64,000 bases of DNA, taken from the NCBI GenBank assembly GCA_017453065.1, contig JAFTKW010000003.1:111734-175733 (forward strand), in the 5' to 3' direction. Numbering within the stretch: the first letter of the stretch is position 1; each line of letters starts with the position of its first letter. Positions 54,672 to 62,299 of this stretch are shown piece after piece. The notes below the pieces were generated by a model that was not told where the DNA came from, ran no database searches, and was given only the letters and a program-made list of their open reading frames with translations. This DNA comes from Lachnospiraceae bacterium (GTDB taxonomy: Bacteria; Bacillota; Clostridia; Lachnospirales; Lachnospiraceae). The translations under genes were made by a program, and so were the position numbers.

Positions 54672-54700
54672 ATTTTAGCAACATTAAAATACGATGTCAA
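54672..54700 (-). promoter_or_regulatory. Sigma-A promoter of ilvN-ilvC
   Basis: On the minus strand a perfect TTGACA, 17 bases, TAAAAT, 42 bases before the ilvN start codon. Confidence 0.82.
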
Positions 54701-54725
54701 CGTATGTAAATATGTCATGATAGAC

Positions 54726-54740
54726 ATAACATGAGGTTAT
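54726..54740. promoter_or_regulatory. LysR-type operator upstream of ilvN
   Basis: ATAAC-ATGAG-GTTAT has the same arms and spacing as the leuC-lysR site and lies about 68 bases upstream of the predicted ilvN transcription start. A second inverted repeat, ATGTC-N6-GACAT, adjoins it at 54712-54727. Confidence 0.6.
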
Positions 54741-54772
54741 GATATTCTTTCTAAAGTTTCATCTGCGTTATA

Positions 54773-55264
54773 CTAATTCTTTTCGCTTTCGCTACATTTA
54801 GGAAGTGCCAATGTTCCAGTTCTTGCAACTTCCACAATACTTATGGACGCAAGCATACTAATCAAAAGTTTTGTTCGTTCTGGAACATCACATATCTGAA
54901 GCATCATATAATTCTTAGACATATCAACAATCTCAGCCTTCATGATGCTGGCAATCTCCATTACATCTCTGCGATTGCCCTTGTTGTACTTTACCTTGAC
55001 AAGCATCAACTCTCTGCTGACACTTGCATTTTCATGAAAGGTTTTCACCTTAATAACATCTAGTTTTTTGTTTAATTGTTTTTCAATCTGTTCAATGGTT
55101 CTTTCTGTGCCAGTTGAAACAATAGTCATACAGGAAACAGAAGGATCATCCGTTTCACCAACTGTCAAAGAATCAATATTGAAACATCTTCTTGAAAAAA
55201 GTCCCGCAACTTTACAAAGTACACCAGAGCGGTTTTCTACTAATACAGAATAAATTCTTTTCAT
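54773..55264 (-). CDS. Second IlvN-like ACT-domain protein
   Basis: 163 residues, with the same two-domain layout as ilvN (YSVLVENRSGVLCKVAGLFSRRCFNID) but clearly diverged (about 40% by eye). It lies just after ilvB (18 bases past the natural ilvB end), so it may be the native regulatory subunit of this IlvB. ATG 55264 is chosen for AAAGGAG 8 bases upstream; a GTG 9 bases earlier overlaps that site. Its last residues are polar and short. Whether both regulators bind one catalytic subunit is open. Confidence 0.85.
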   Translation of the reverse strand: MKRIYSVLVENRSGVLCKVAGLFSRRCFNIDSLTVGETDDPSVSCMTIVSTGTERTIEQIEKQLNKKLDVIKVKTFHENASVSRELMLVKVKYNKGNRRDVMEIASIMKAEIVDMSKNYMMLQICDVPERTKLLISMLASISIVEVARTGTLALPKCSESEKN

Positions 55265-55282
55265 TTTCGCCACTCCTTTACT

Positions 55283-55360
55283 TTATACCAGATCCATTGG
55301 ATCAATAATGCATTCCATAAGGGCTGCGCCTTCTTCTTTTAGGAAAGCATCAATCTTGTC
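55283..55360 (-). other. Detached 3' end of ilvB beyond an in-frame TAA
   Basis: After the TAA at 55361-55363 the same frame continues for 25 sense codons (DKIDAFLKEEG, then MECIIDPMDLV) to a second TAA. The sequence matches the normal C-terminus of acetolactate synthases, so this is the separated tail of the gene rather than chance. Confidence 0.85.
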
Positions 55361-56896
55361 TTATACACCATCCATATCAAATACTCGAATAAAAGGCATA
55401 TCATAGGCCGCTGCTAATTTTTCCAAATCAGGACTTCCAGACAAATCTACTACAGAATAATTATCTTTGTAAGTAAAGTGCTGATACTGTCTAACCATGC
55501 CCAAATAACCATTTTTGAGTACAATAATCTTCACAGGGATATGGTGCTGTTTGATGGTCGCAAGCTCCATCATAGACATTTGGAACGAGCCATCTCCGCA
55601 GACCGCCACAACCAGTCTGCTTGTATCTGCTAATTTGGCACCCATTGCCGCTGGAATAGAATAACCCATAGTTCCCATTCCACCAGAAGTGAGGAAATCT
55701 CCTTCTTTCACCACATGATAACCACAGGACCAAATCTGATTTTGACCCACATCCGCTACATATACAGAATCTTTTGGCATCTTCTCTGACAACAGTGTGA
55801 TAAAAGCTGCTGGATCCACAAATTCTGGATTTGGATTTCTCTTTAAAGCCATAGACTCTCTATACTCTTCTAAGGATGCAATCCACTGTTCATAATCACT
55901 TTCAAAATCTTGTTTCAAAAACTCTGCAAAAATATTTTTGGCATCGCCTACAAGTGGAATGGTTGGTCCTGCATTTTTGCCAATTTCTGCAGGGTCTACA
56001 TCAATATGTACCAAAACCTTATTTTGTGTAATTAAATCAGGCTGACTGACTGCTCTATCTGCCACTCTGGCTCCAACCATAATCAACAAATCGGACTGGT
56101 TCATGGCTTTGTTGGCATAAGGCTTACCATTGTTACCAACCATACCATAGTACAAAGGATGATTGGTTGGCATTGCACCGATTCCCATCATAGTCGAAAC
56201 CACAGGAATCTGATGGGCCTGCGCAAAAGCACGCAGTTCCTCTTTTGCGTCGCTGAGAAGCACGCCGCCACCTGCACAGATAATAGGTCTTTTTGCTTTT
56301 TCTAATTCTTTGATTACTTTCTGAATCTGTACCGCATGCCCCTTCACTGTTGGCTTGTAAGTACGCATACTGATCTCTTCAGGATATTTAAATTTGTTGA
56401 TCGTTGCATTCTGAATATCAATAGGAACATCAATTAACACTGGCCCTTTTCGTCCAGAATTCGCAATGTAAAAAGCTTCTTTAAAAATACGTGGAATATC
56501 TGCAACATCCTTTACCAGGTAGCTATATTTTACAAAAGATTCTACCGCACCTGTAATGTCTGCTTCCTGGAAAACATCACTTCCTAAAAGTTCACTATTT
56601 ACCTGTCCTGTGATGCAAATAAGTGGAATGCTGTCTGCAAAGGCAGTTGCAATACCAGTAATTACATTGGTAGCACCTGGGCCTGAGGTAACAGCGCAAA
56701 CACCAGGTTTGCCAGAAATTCGTGCCTGTCCGCTTGCTGCATGAGCTGCGTTCTGCTCTGTGCGGATTAAGATGGTGCGAATATCTGATTGAAGGATACT
56801 ATTATAAAAAGGGCAAATTGCGACACCAGGATAACCATAGACTATGTCTACTCCTTCAGCCTCAAGACATTTGATCATTGCATCTGCTCCGTTCAT
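55361..56896 (-). CDS. ilvB: Acetolactate synthase large subunit, shortened by in-frame stop
   Basis: 511 residues read to the stop; 25 more codons follow in frame, and with one sense codon in place of the TAA the gene would give 537. ThDP-dependent condensation of pyruvate (or pyruvate and 2-oxobutyrate) starts valine, leucine and isoleucine synthesis. Catalytic Glu47 in RTEQNAAHAA, the FAD/quinone-binding middle and the ThDP motif GDGSFQMS...KNGYLGMVRQ are intact; the missing tail normally closes over the active site. It has a sigma-A promoter and a leader hairpin. Strain mutation, assembly error or read-through are all possible. Confidence 0.9.
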   Translation of the reverse strand: MNGADAMIKCLEAEGVDIVYGYPGVAICPFYNSILQSDIRTILIRTEQNAAHAASGQARISGKPGVCAVTSGPGATNVITGIATAFADSIPLICITGQVNSELLGSDVFQEADITGAVESFVKYSYLVKDVADIPRIFKEAFYIANSGRKGPVLIDVPIDIQNATINKFKYPEEISMRTYKPTVKGHAVQIQKVIKELEKAKRPIICAGGGVLLSDAKEELRAFAQAHQIPVVSTMMGIGAMPTNHPLYYGMVGNNGKPYANKAMNQSDLLIMVGARVADRAVSQPDLITQNKVLVHIDVDPAEIGKNAGPTIPLVGDAKNIFAEFLKQDFESDYEQWIASLEEYRESMALKRNPNPEFVDPAAFITLLSEKMPKDSVYVADVGQNQIWSCGYHVVKEGDFLTSGGMGTMGYSIPAAMGAKLADTSRLVVAVCGDGSFQMSMMELATIKQHHIPVKIIVLKNGYLGMVRQYQHFTYKDNYSVVDLSGSPDLEKLAAAYDMPFIRVFDMDGV

Positions 56897-56910
56897 AAGC
56901 GCCTCCTTCT

Positions 56911-56930
56911 TTGGAAATTAAACTTTCCAA
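56911..56930. repeat. Inverted repeat in the ilvB leader
   Basis: TTGGAAA-N6-TTTCCAA is perfect and lies between the predicted start of transcription and the ribosome site. Operator or leader hairpin; role unknown. Confidence 0.55.
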
Positions 56931-56945
56931 TTTTGTCGTTGTAGT

Positions 56946-56974
56946 ATTTTAACACATTAAAGTTGTAAATTCAA
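56946..56974 (-). promoter_or_regulatory. Sigma-A promoter of ilvB
   Basis: On the minus strand TTGAAT, 17 bases, TAAAAT, directly after the metH stop codon. Confidence 0.75.
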
Positions 56975-59485
56975 CTACTGAAGTAGCCTTTTTGCAAGTT
57001 TTACTGCATCTGCCGCATCCTTAGAATAACCGTCTGCGCCAATTTCATCTGCGTAATCCTGGGTTGTAACAGCGCCGCCAATCATAACTTTCACAGCCAA
57101 GCCTTTTTCTCTCACTAAATCTACAACTTCTTTCATTCGAATCATAGTCGTGGTCATAAGTGCTGACAAAGCAATAATTCTAGCCCCTTCCTCCTTGGCC
57201 ACTTCAACGATTTTGTCCGCAGGAACATCCTTACCCAAATCAATCACCTTAAAGCCATGATTTTTCAGCATCAAAGCGACTAGATTTTTGCCTATATCAT
57301 GGATATCACCTTCAACCGTTGCAATGACGATTGTTTCTGAGTCTTGCGCATCAGTTGCCTTCAGCATATAAGGTTCCAAAACTTCAATACCCTGTTTCAT
57401 AGCTTCCGCACTAGAAATCAATTGTGGCAAGAAATATTTTCCTTTTTCAAAGAGAAATCCCACTTCACCTATGGCAGGCATCAAGACTCTATCTAACAAT
57501 CCTTTTGCGTCTATCTCATCCTCCATCGCTTGTTTGCACAGCTCAGTGGATTTCGATTGATTTCCTTTCAAAACAGCTTGATATAGATGTTTTTCAAATT
57601 CTGTATAGTTCGATTGTTGTGCAAGGTCTCCCTCTATATTTCCCTTCTCATTTAATGCATCAGCCGTGACTTGCTTTGCATCCGAATGAATAGTAAGCGG
57701 TTTTTGAGCCTGTAGTACTAAAGCTGCTTCTTTTCTTTCTTTGATATTGCCTGCCACTTCTATATATCTCATATCAGCCCCTGCTTTTGCCAGTAGCAAA
57801 TCTGTAGCAAAAGCACACCCCATCAAAAGATCCTGTGAAGGGTTGGCAATTGCCATGGTAAGTCCTTTCGAAATTGCCATGGTCAAAAAAGCAGTGTTTA
57901 CATAGCTTCGCTCGGGCATTCCAAAAGAAATATTGGATAGTCCACATATTGTAGCCAAATTATTTAACTTGCAATATTCTATAGTCTGAAGGGCTTGCAA
58001 TGCAGCCTCTTTATTTGCTCCAATTGTATTTACCAGAGCATCTACAACAATATCTTCTTTTTGGAGTCCACATTCCAAAGCTCTTTTCACTATTTTTTCT
58101 ATGATGTCAATCTTTTCCTCTATATTTGCAGGCAATCCTGCATCAGACAAAGGAAGCAGAATAAACATGGCTCCATATTTTTTCGCTATAGGAATCAATT
58201 TTTCAAACTTTTCTTTCTCAAAAGAAATAGAATTGATTAAAGCTCTACCCGGATAAATTCGCAAAGCATTTTCTATGACATCAACATGACTGGAATCAAT
58301 TGCAAGGGGCAAAGAGGTTGCCATGGATAATTGTTCAATGGCACTTAACATCATTGCTTTTTCGTCAATTCCACTCATTCCCATATTTACATCAAGAACA
58401 GAAGCGCCACACTCTTCCTGCTCTGCCGCAAAATTTAGCGCCATTTCTAGGCTTCCATTTCTTAATGACTCTTGAAACTTTTTCTTTCCTGTAGGATTGA
58501 TCCTTTCACCGACTACAACAAACGTATCATTCATCCGGATATCCAAGGTCTGTCTTTCAGAACAAAGATAACGAACCTTTGACGTATTTCTGGCCATTGG
58601 TTTGAGTCCTGCACAAGCCTTCGTCAAGGCTTCTATATAGACAGGTGAAGTTCCACAGCATCCACCTAAAATACTTGCCCCAGCTTCAATGAGAAGTTGT
58701 ATCTCCTGTGCAAATTCCTGTGAATCCATATCAAAATAAGTTTGCCCATTTGTATCTACCTTTGGCAGGCCCGCATTTGGTTTGGCAACAATAGGTATGT
58801 TTGTCACATTTGCCATTGCAGAAACAACTTCCACCATCTGTTTTGGACCAGCACTACAATTTACTCCCACTGCATCAACGCCTAAACTTTCAAGTACAAT
58901 TGCCGCTGTCTTGGCATCTGTGCCAAACAAAGTTCTTCCATTATTCTCAAATGTCAAGGTTGCAATAATAGGTAGGTCGCAGGTTTCCTTCGCTGCAATC
59001 ACACAGGCTCTTGTTTCCTGCAAACTCATCATCGTTTCAACCACAAGCAAATCAACACCTGCTTGAACCATATATGTAATTTGTTCCTTGTAAACAGTAA
59101 TCAAATCTTCAAAATCCAAATCACCAATTGGCCTTAATTGTCTTCCTGTCATGGTAAGATCGCCTGCAACGAAGGCTTTTCCATCTGCAGCCTTTTGGGA
59201 AAGAGATACCAGTTTAAATATCATCTCTTTCAGCGAATCTTCCAATCCATACTCTTGTAATTTGATCCTATTGGCTCCAAAAGTAGGGGCATAAAGAATA
59301 TTCGTTCCGGCTTTCACGTACTCTTTCTGTAATTGAATTAGCACTTCTGGATGCTGAAGTATCCATTGTTCTGGACATACACCAGGCTTCATACCTGCTT
59401 TCATTAAATTTGAGCCAGTTGCTCCATCCAAAAAAACGAATCGATTCTGTGTCAGTTCTTTAAATTCCCTTTTTGTCATAGCCAT
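56975..59485 (-). CDS. metH: Cobalamin-dependent methionine synthase, short form
   Basis: 836 residues. Transfers methyl from methyl-tetrahydrofolate to homocysteine through B12. Domains: homocysteine/zinc barrel (about 10-300, GVNCSAGP and GGCCGTSP), pterin barrel (about 320-570, VVGERINPTGKKKFQ), cobalamin cap and B12 Rossmann domain (about 717-836, DIHDIG at 727-732). The AdoMet-reactivation domain of E. coli MetH is missing, as in many Clostridia. ATG 59485 has AAGGAAG 8 bases upstream, better than 59506. No SAM riboswitch is visible. Confidence 0.93.
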   Translation of the reverse strand: MAMTKREFKELTQNRFVFLDGATGSNLMKAGMKPGVCPEQWILQHPEVLIQLQKEYVKAGTNILYAPTFGANRIKLQEYGLEDSLKEMIFKLVSLSQKAADGKAFVAGDLTMTGRQLRPIGDLDFEDLITVYKEQITYMVQAGVDLLVVETMMSLQETRACVIAAKETCDLPIIATLTFENNGRTLFGTDAKTAAIVLESLGVDAVGVNCSAGPKQMVEVVSAMANVTNIPIVAKPNAGLPKVDTNGQTYFDMDSQEFAQEIQLLIEAGASILGGCCGTSPVYIEALTKACAGLKPMARNTSKVRYLCSERQTLDIRMNDTFVVVGERINPTGKKKFQESLRNGSLEMALNFAAEQEECGASVLDVNMGMSGIDEKAMMLSAIEQLSMATSLPLAIDSSHVDVIENALRIYPGRALINSISFEKEKFEKLIPIAKKYGAMFILLPLSDAGLPANIEEKIDIIEKIVKRALECGLQKEDIVVDALVNTIGANKEAALQALQTIEYCKLNNLATICGLSNISFGMPERSYVNTAFLTMAISKGLTMAIANPSQDLLMGCAFATDLLLAKAGADMRYIEVAGNIKERKEAALVLQAQKPLTIHSDAKQVTADALNEKGNIEGDLAQQSNYTEFEKHLYQAVLKGNQSKSTELCKQAMEDEIDAKGLLDRVLMPAIGEVGFLFEKGKYFLPQLISSAEAMKQGIEVLEPYMLKATDAQDSETIVIATVEGDIHDIGKNLVALMLKNHGFKVIDLGKDVPADKIVEVAKEEGARIIALSALMTTTMIRMKEVVDLVREKGLAVKVMIGGAVTTQDYADEIGADGYSKDAADAVKLAKRLLQ

Positions 59486-59529
59486 CAAATTTACTTCCTT
59501 TTTCATCGGATTTTGCTTAATATTTAACT

Positions 59530-59558
59530 ATCTTAACACGTTTCAATTATATACACAA
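59530..59558 (-). promoter_or_regulatory. Probable promoter of metH
   Basis: On the minus strand TTGTGT, 17 bases, TAAGAT, 44 bases before the metH start codon. Confidence 0.6.
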
Positions 59559-59573
59559 CGCTTGTTTTTGTGG

Positions 59574-59602
59574 TTGATTTAAACCTATAAATATGATAGA
59601 TT
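59574..59602 (+). promoter_or_regulatory. Possible promoter of the small lipoprotein gene
   Basis: TTGATT, 17 bases, TAGATT, 33 bases before the TTG start. Other A/T-rich -10 candidates overlap. Confidence 0.4.
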
Positions 59603-59635
59603 TAGGATTAGGATATATTTACGGAGGACATCAAA

Positions 59636-60103
59636 TTGAAGAAGAAATTGTTACTTGTGATTACAGCCGTTGCCTTGGCCTTTTCTCTTACTGCATGTGG
59701 TGAAGATCCTGAGCTTGCCAAGTTCAAAAGCGAAATGGAAAACTTCTGTAATGCAGTTGCTGAAATTGACGAAGGTATTAACAGTATAGATGTTACACAG
59801 GAGGGTTACAGAGAGCAGCTTCTCGAATATTTAGACAAAGCTGAAGACGAATTCAAAAAGTTGGCTAGTATTTCTATCCCTGAAGAATTCTCCTATATTC
59901 AAGAATTAGTTATAAGTTCTAGTGAAGATATGACACAGGCCGTTGAGCAATTCCATGAGGCGTTTGGCACCGACTCTTACAATGAATATACTTTTGAATA
60001 TGCTAACGAATATTATCAGAGAGCATACAAAAAACTGACTTACATCATTACTCTCCTCCACGGTGATATTCCCGATGGAGATGATATTACAATCTACGAA
60101 TAA
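59636..60103 (+). CDS. Small lipoprotein of unknown function
   Basis: 155 residues. The signal peptide ends in the lipobox LTAC, so the rest is outside, lipid-anchored. The mature part is acidic and helical (EDPELAKFKSEMENFCNAVAE, then repeated Glu/Asp-rich helices), with no catalytic motif. The start is TTG, supported by GGAGG 8 bases upstream. It stands alone between a divergent metH and a terminator. Confidence 0.82.
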   Translation: MKKKLLLVITAVALAFSLTACGEDPELAKFKSEMENFCNAVAEIDEGINSIDVTQEGYREQLLEYLDKAEDEFKKLASISIPEEFSYIQELVISSSEDMTQAVEQFHEAFGTDSYNEYTFEYANEYYQRAYKKLTYIITLLHGDIPDGDDITIYE

Positions 60104-60118
60104 ATTTATTTTACACAC

Positions 60119-60154
60119 AAAAACCCCGCACATAAATGTGCGGGGTTTATTTTG
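60119..60154. terminator. Bidirectional terminator
   Basis: AAACCCCGCACAT and ATGTGCGGGGTTT pair perfectly around AA, with T-rich flanks on both strands. Confidence 0.88.
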
Positions 60155-60165
60155 GTTTAAACTTA

Positions 60166-60597
60166 TTAGGAAGCTAAATAGTTTCCGTTTCCATCTTTGT
60201 CAATCTTGCCAACCAAAATCATGATACCTTCTACAAGGCCCCAGATTTCAATACCAAATACAAGAATTGCACCAATACCGATGCAGCTAAGCAAGATACC
60301 TACAATGCAAAGTACCAACTGGATTACAGCTTTCTTTGTGTAACCAAGATAGAAGTTGTGAACACCAAATGTTCCAAGGAAAATACCAAGAAGACCAGCA
60401 ACAATTTTGCTCTTCTGCTGATAAGCGCTTGCATTTTTAAGTGCTACTCCACAGCTCATGCAAACTGCGCTTTCTGGATTTACTGGCTTACCACAGTGAT
60501 GGCAATAATTCACACCCTGACCTTTTGCTGTTCCACATTTAACGCAGATTACAGCTTCCTCTGTCTGATACTGTTCGCCACAATTTTTACAAAACAT
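60166..60597 (-). CDS. TM2 domain protein with two N-terminal zinc ribbons
   Basis: 143 residues. Two zinc ribbons (CKNCG...CVKCG and CHHCG...CMSCG) occupy residues 1-52; the rest is a TM2 domain with two membrane helices (LLGIFLGTFGVHNFYLG and a second at about 95-115). Such proteins are widespread and of unknown role. It follows the DUF4870 gene by 30 bases and probably shares its promoter. Confidence 0.88.
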   Translation of the reverse strand: MFCKNCGEQYQTEEAVICVKCGTAKGQGVNYCHHCGKPVNPESAVCMSCGVALKNASAYQQKSKIVAGLLGIFLGTFGVHNFYLGYTKKAVIQLVLCIVGILLSCIGIGAILVFGIEIWGLVEGIMILVGKIDKDGNGNYLAS

Positions 60598-60627
60598 ATT
60601 TATACCCTCCGTTATATGTATTTGTGA

Positions 60628-60930
60628 TTATTTCAAAATTTTGATGGATCCAACTACTGGAACTGGTTTTTCTTCGCCTTTGATTGCTCCAACGAGTCCA
60701 AGAACCCAGCAAACAAACAAAAGAATAGAAAGAACGGAGCTGATAATCCAACCAATAATAGGAATCAGTCCCAAAACTTTGCCAAGAAGTCCAAGAACGA
60801 TTTCAGCGATAGCCAAAACCAAAGCCTGATTCAAATGAAACTTTGCGCCGTTCTTGTCACCAGCAAGGTAAGCAATCAGCCAACCAACAAGTGTGAAATA
60901 AGCAACAATACCTGTAACTTTCTTATCCAT
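60628..60930 (-). CDS. DUF4870-like small membrane protein
   Basis: 100 residues with about three hydrophobic segments (GIVAYFTLVGWLIAYLAGD; then two long helices to residue 85) and the FHLNQAL signature of the DUF4870/Tic20-like group. Function unknown. GAGGAGG precedes the ATG. It is the first gene of a two-gene unit with its own promoter. Confidence 0.85.
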   Translation of the reverse strand: MDKKVTGIVAYFTLVGWLIAYLAGDKNGAKFHLNQALVLAIAEIVLGLLGKVLGLIPIIGWIISSVLSILLFVCWVLGLVGAIKGEEKPVPVVGSIKILK

Positions 60931-61008
60931 TTCTCATCCTCCTCGTAAGATTAAAATCTTTTGTATCCGTCATATCTTTATATACAACTTTGATACAACT
61001 TACTAATG

Positions 61009-61037
61009 ATTATATCGCAATAATTTAATAGGTGCAA
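61009..61037 (-). promoter_or_regulatory. Sigma-A promoter of the DUF4870/TM2 pair
   Basis: On the minus strand TTGCAC, 17 bases, TATAAT, about 78 bases before the start codon. Confidence 0.75.
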
Positions 61038-61082
61038 GGATTTATTTGTTATTCAAAGTAATATGAACAAAGAATATTTATA

Positions 61083-62168
61083 TCATATCAATTTCTTTAT
61101 TCCCGGTATCTTTTTCACGCAAAAAACTATCGAAAAAGTAACCACTATAACTACCATCCATCTTAATAATATACTAATCAGATACACTGGAATATAATTC
61201 ACCTTTGTAATCGTTTCAAATGTATTAATCACAAAAGGATGCAACAAATAAATGCCGAGTGTATAGGATGCAAAGTTTCGAATCACTCTCAACGCTTTCT
61301 GTGATTGAATCTTTGAACCAAGATGCTTTGCCAACAGAAAAATGCCTTGGCTGCCCACAGCCAAATTAATTGAAAACGGTGTGTTGAATAGAGAGGATGT
61401 GATTCCTGTTTTAAAGGAGTCCATCAAACAACCCGCATACGTTGCCAAAATAGCAATCACAGTTAAAGCAGCAACTATCACTCCCTTCTTACGATTCCAT
61501 TCAAATGTCACAAAAGAATGCAGGTAATGTCCTAACACAAAATATCCAACATAACCTGTAATCATGCCTACAAAATAATTATCCCTAAGGTGAGACAAAA
61601 ACCTATCAATTTGACCAGGAAGTTCAAATAACTGCAGTGTAGGCAATACAATTCCCGCAATGAAAAACAGTAGCAAAAAGTATTCACAGTTCTCTTTCTT
61701 TGCAAACGCTGTTCTTAATACAGGCAACAACAAATAAATACCCAGCAATACAGGAATAAACCATACATGATATAAGCCAATGCCATAAATGGTTCCTTCA
61801 AGCAAACATTCCTTGATATAATACCACTCAAATGGCACCCACCCTCTAAAAAAGGGAACTAAATTATAGAAAAAACAGGTCAAAAGATACGCAAGTAATA
61901 ATTTGCCAATCTTGTCAAAAAACAGTTTTTTGGTGGATAATTGGTATTCTGAATTTAAAAGTAAAGCTCCACTAATCATGAAAAAAAGCGGCACACCATT
62001 CATTCCAATGCAATTAATCAACCTTGCTATGCTCCATTCAAACGAAGTATAAGATAAAATATCAAAATCTACTGCTGAAACATGAATTGCTACAACTAGC
62101 ACACATGACAGTGCACGGATCAGGTCTAAATAATTATGTCTGTTTGCAGTTCTGCCTACCGTTTCCAT
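61083..62168 (-). CDS. Membrane acyltransferase (acyltransferase 3 family)
   Basis: 361 residues, about ten membrane helices. The N-terminal RHNYLDLIRALSCVLVVAIH carries the family His and NGVPLFFMISGALLL follows. These enzymes O-acylate cell-surface polymers or sugars; WecH and OafA are relatives. The substrate is unknown and no glycan genes adjoin it. GAGGGG precedes the ATG. Confidence 0.88.
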   Translation of the reverse strand: METVGRTANRHNYLDLIRALSCVLVVAIHVSAVDFDILSYTSFEWSIARLINCIGMNGVPLFFMISGALLLNSEYQLSTKKLFFDKIGKLLLAYLLTCFFYNLVPFFRGWVPFEWYYIKECLLEGTIYGIGLYHVWFIPVLLGIYLLLPVLRTAFAKKENCEYFLLLFFIAGIVLPTLQLFELPGQIDRFLSHLRDNYFVGMITGYVGYFVLGHYLHSFVTFEWNRKKGVIVAALTVIAILATYAGCLMDSFKTGITSSLFNTPFSINLAVGSQGIFLLAKHLGSKIQSQKALRVIRNFASYTLGIYLLHPFVINTFETITKVNYIPVYLISILLRWMVVIVVTFSIVFCVKKIPGIKKLI

Positions 62169-62218
62169 CTGTACCCCTCACTTTATGCTTTTTTGCTCTA
62201 TGTCTTAGATTTTAGTAT

Positions 62219-62257
62219 ATAAAAAAGGGTTTGACAAGATATCTTGTCAAACCCTTT
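62219..62257 (-). terminator. Terminator after the GGGtGRT gene, built on a 34-base perfect palindrome
   Basis: AAAGGGTTTGACAAGAT is followed at once by its exact complement (62224-62257). On the minus strand the stem is followed by T residues, 42 bases past the gene. Confidence 0.85.
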
Positions 62258-62299
62258 CATTCCGTATCTTAGAATATATTCTGATAAGATGCTGTCAAA

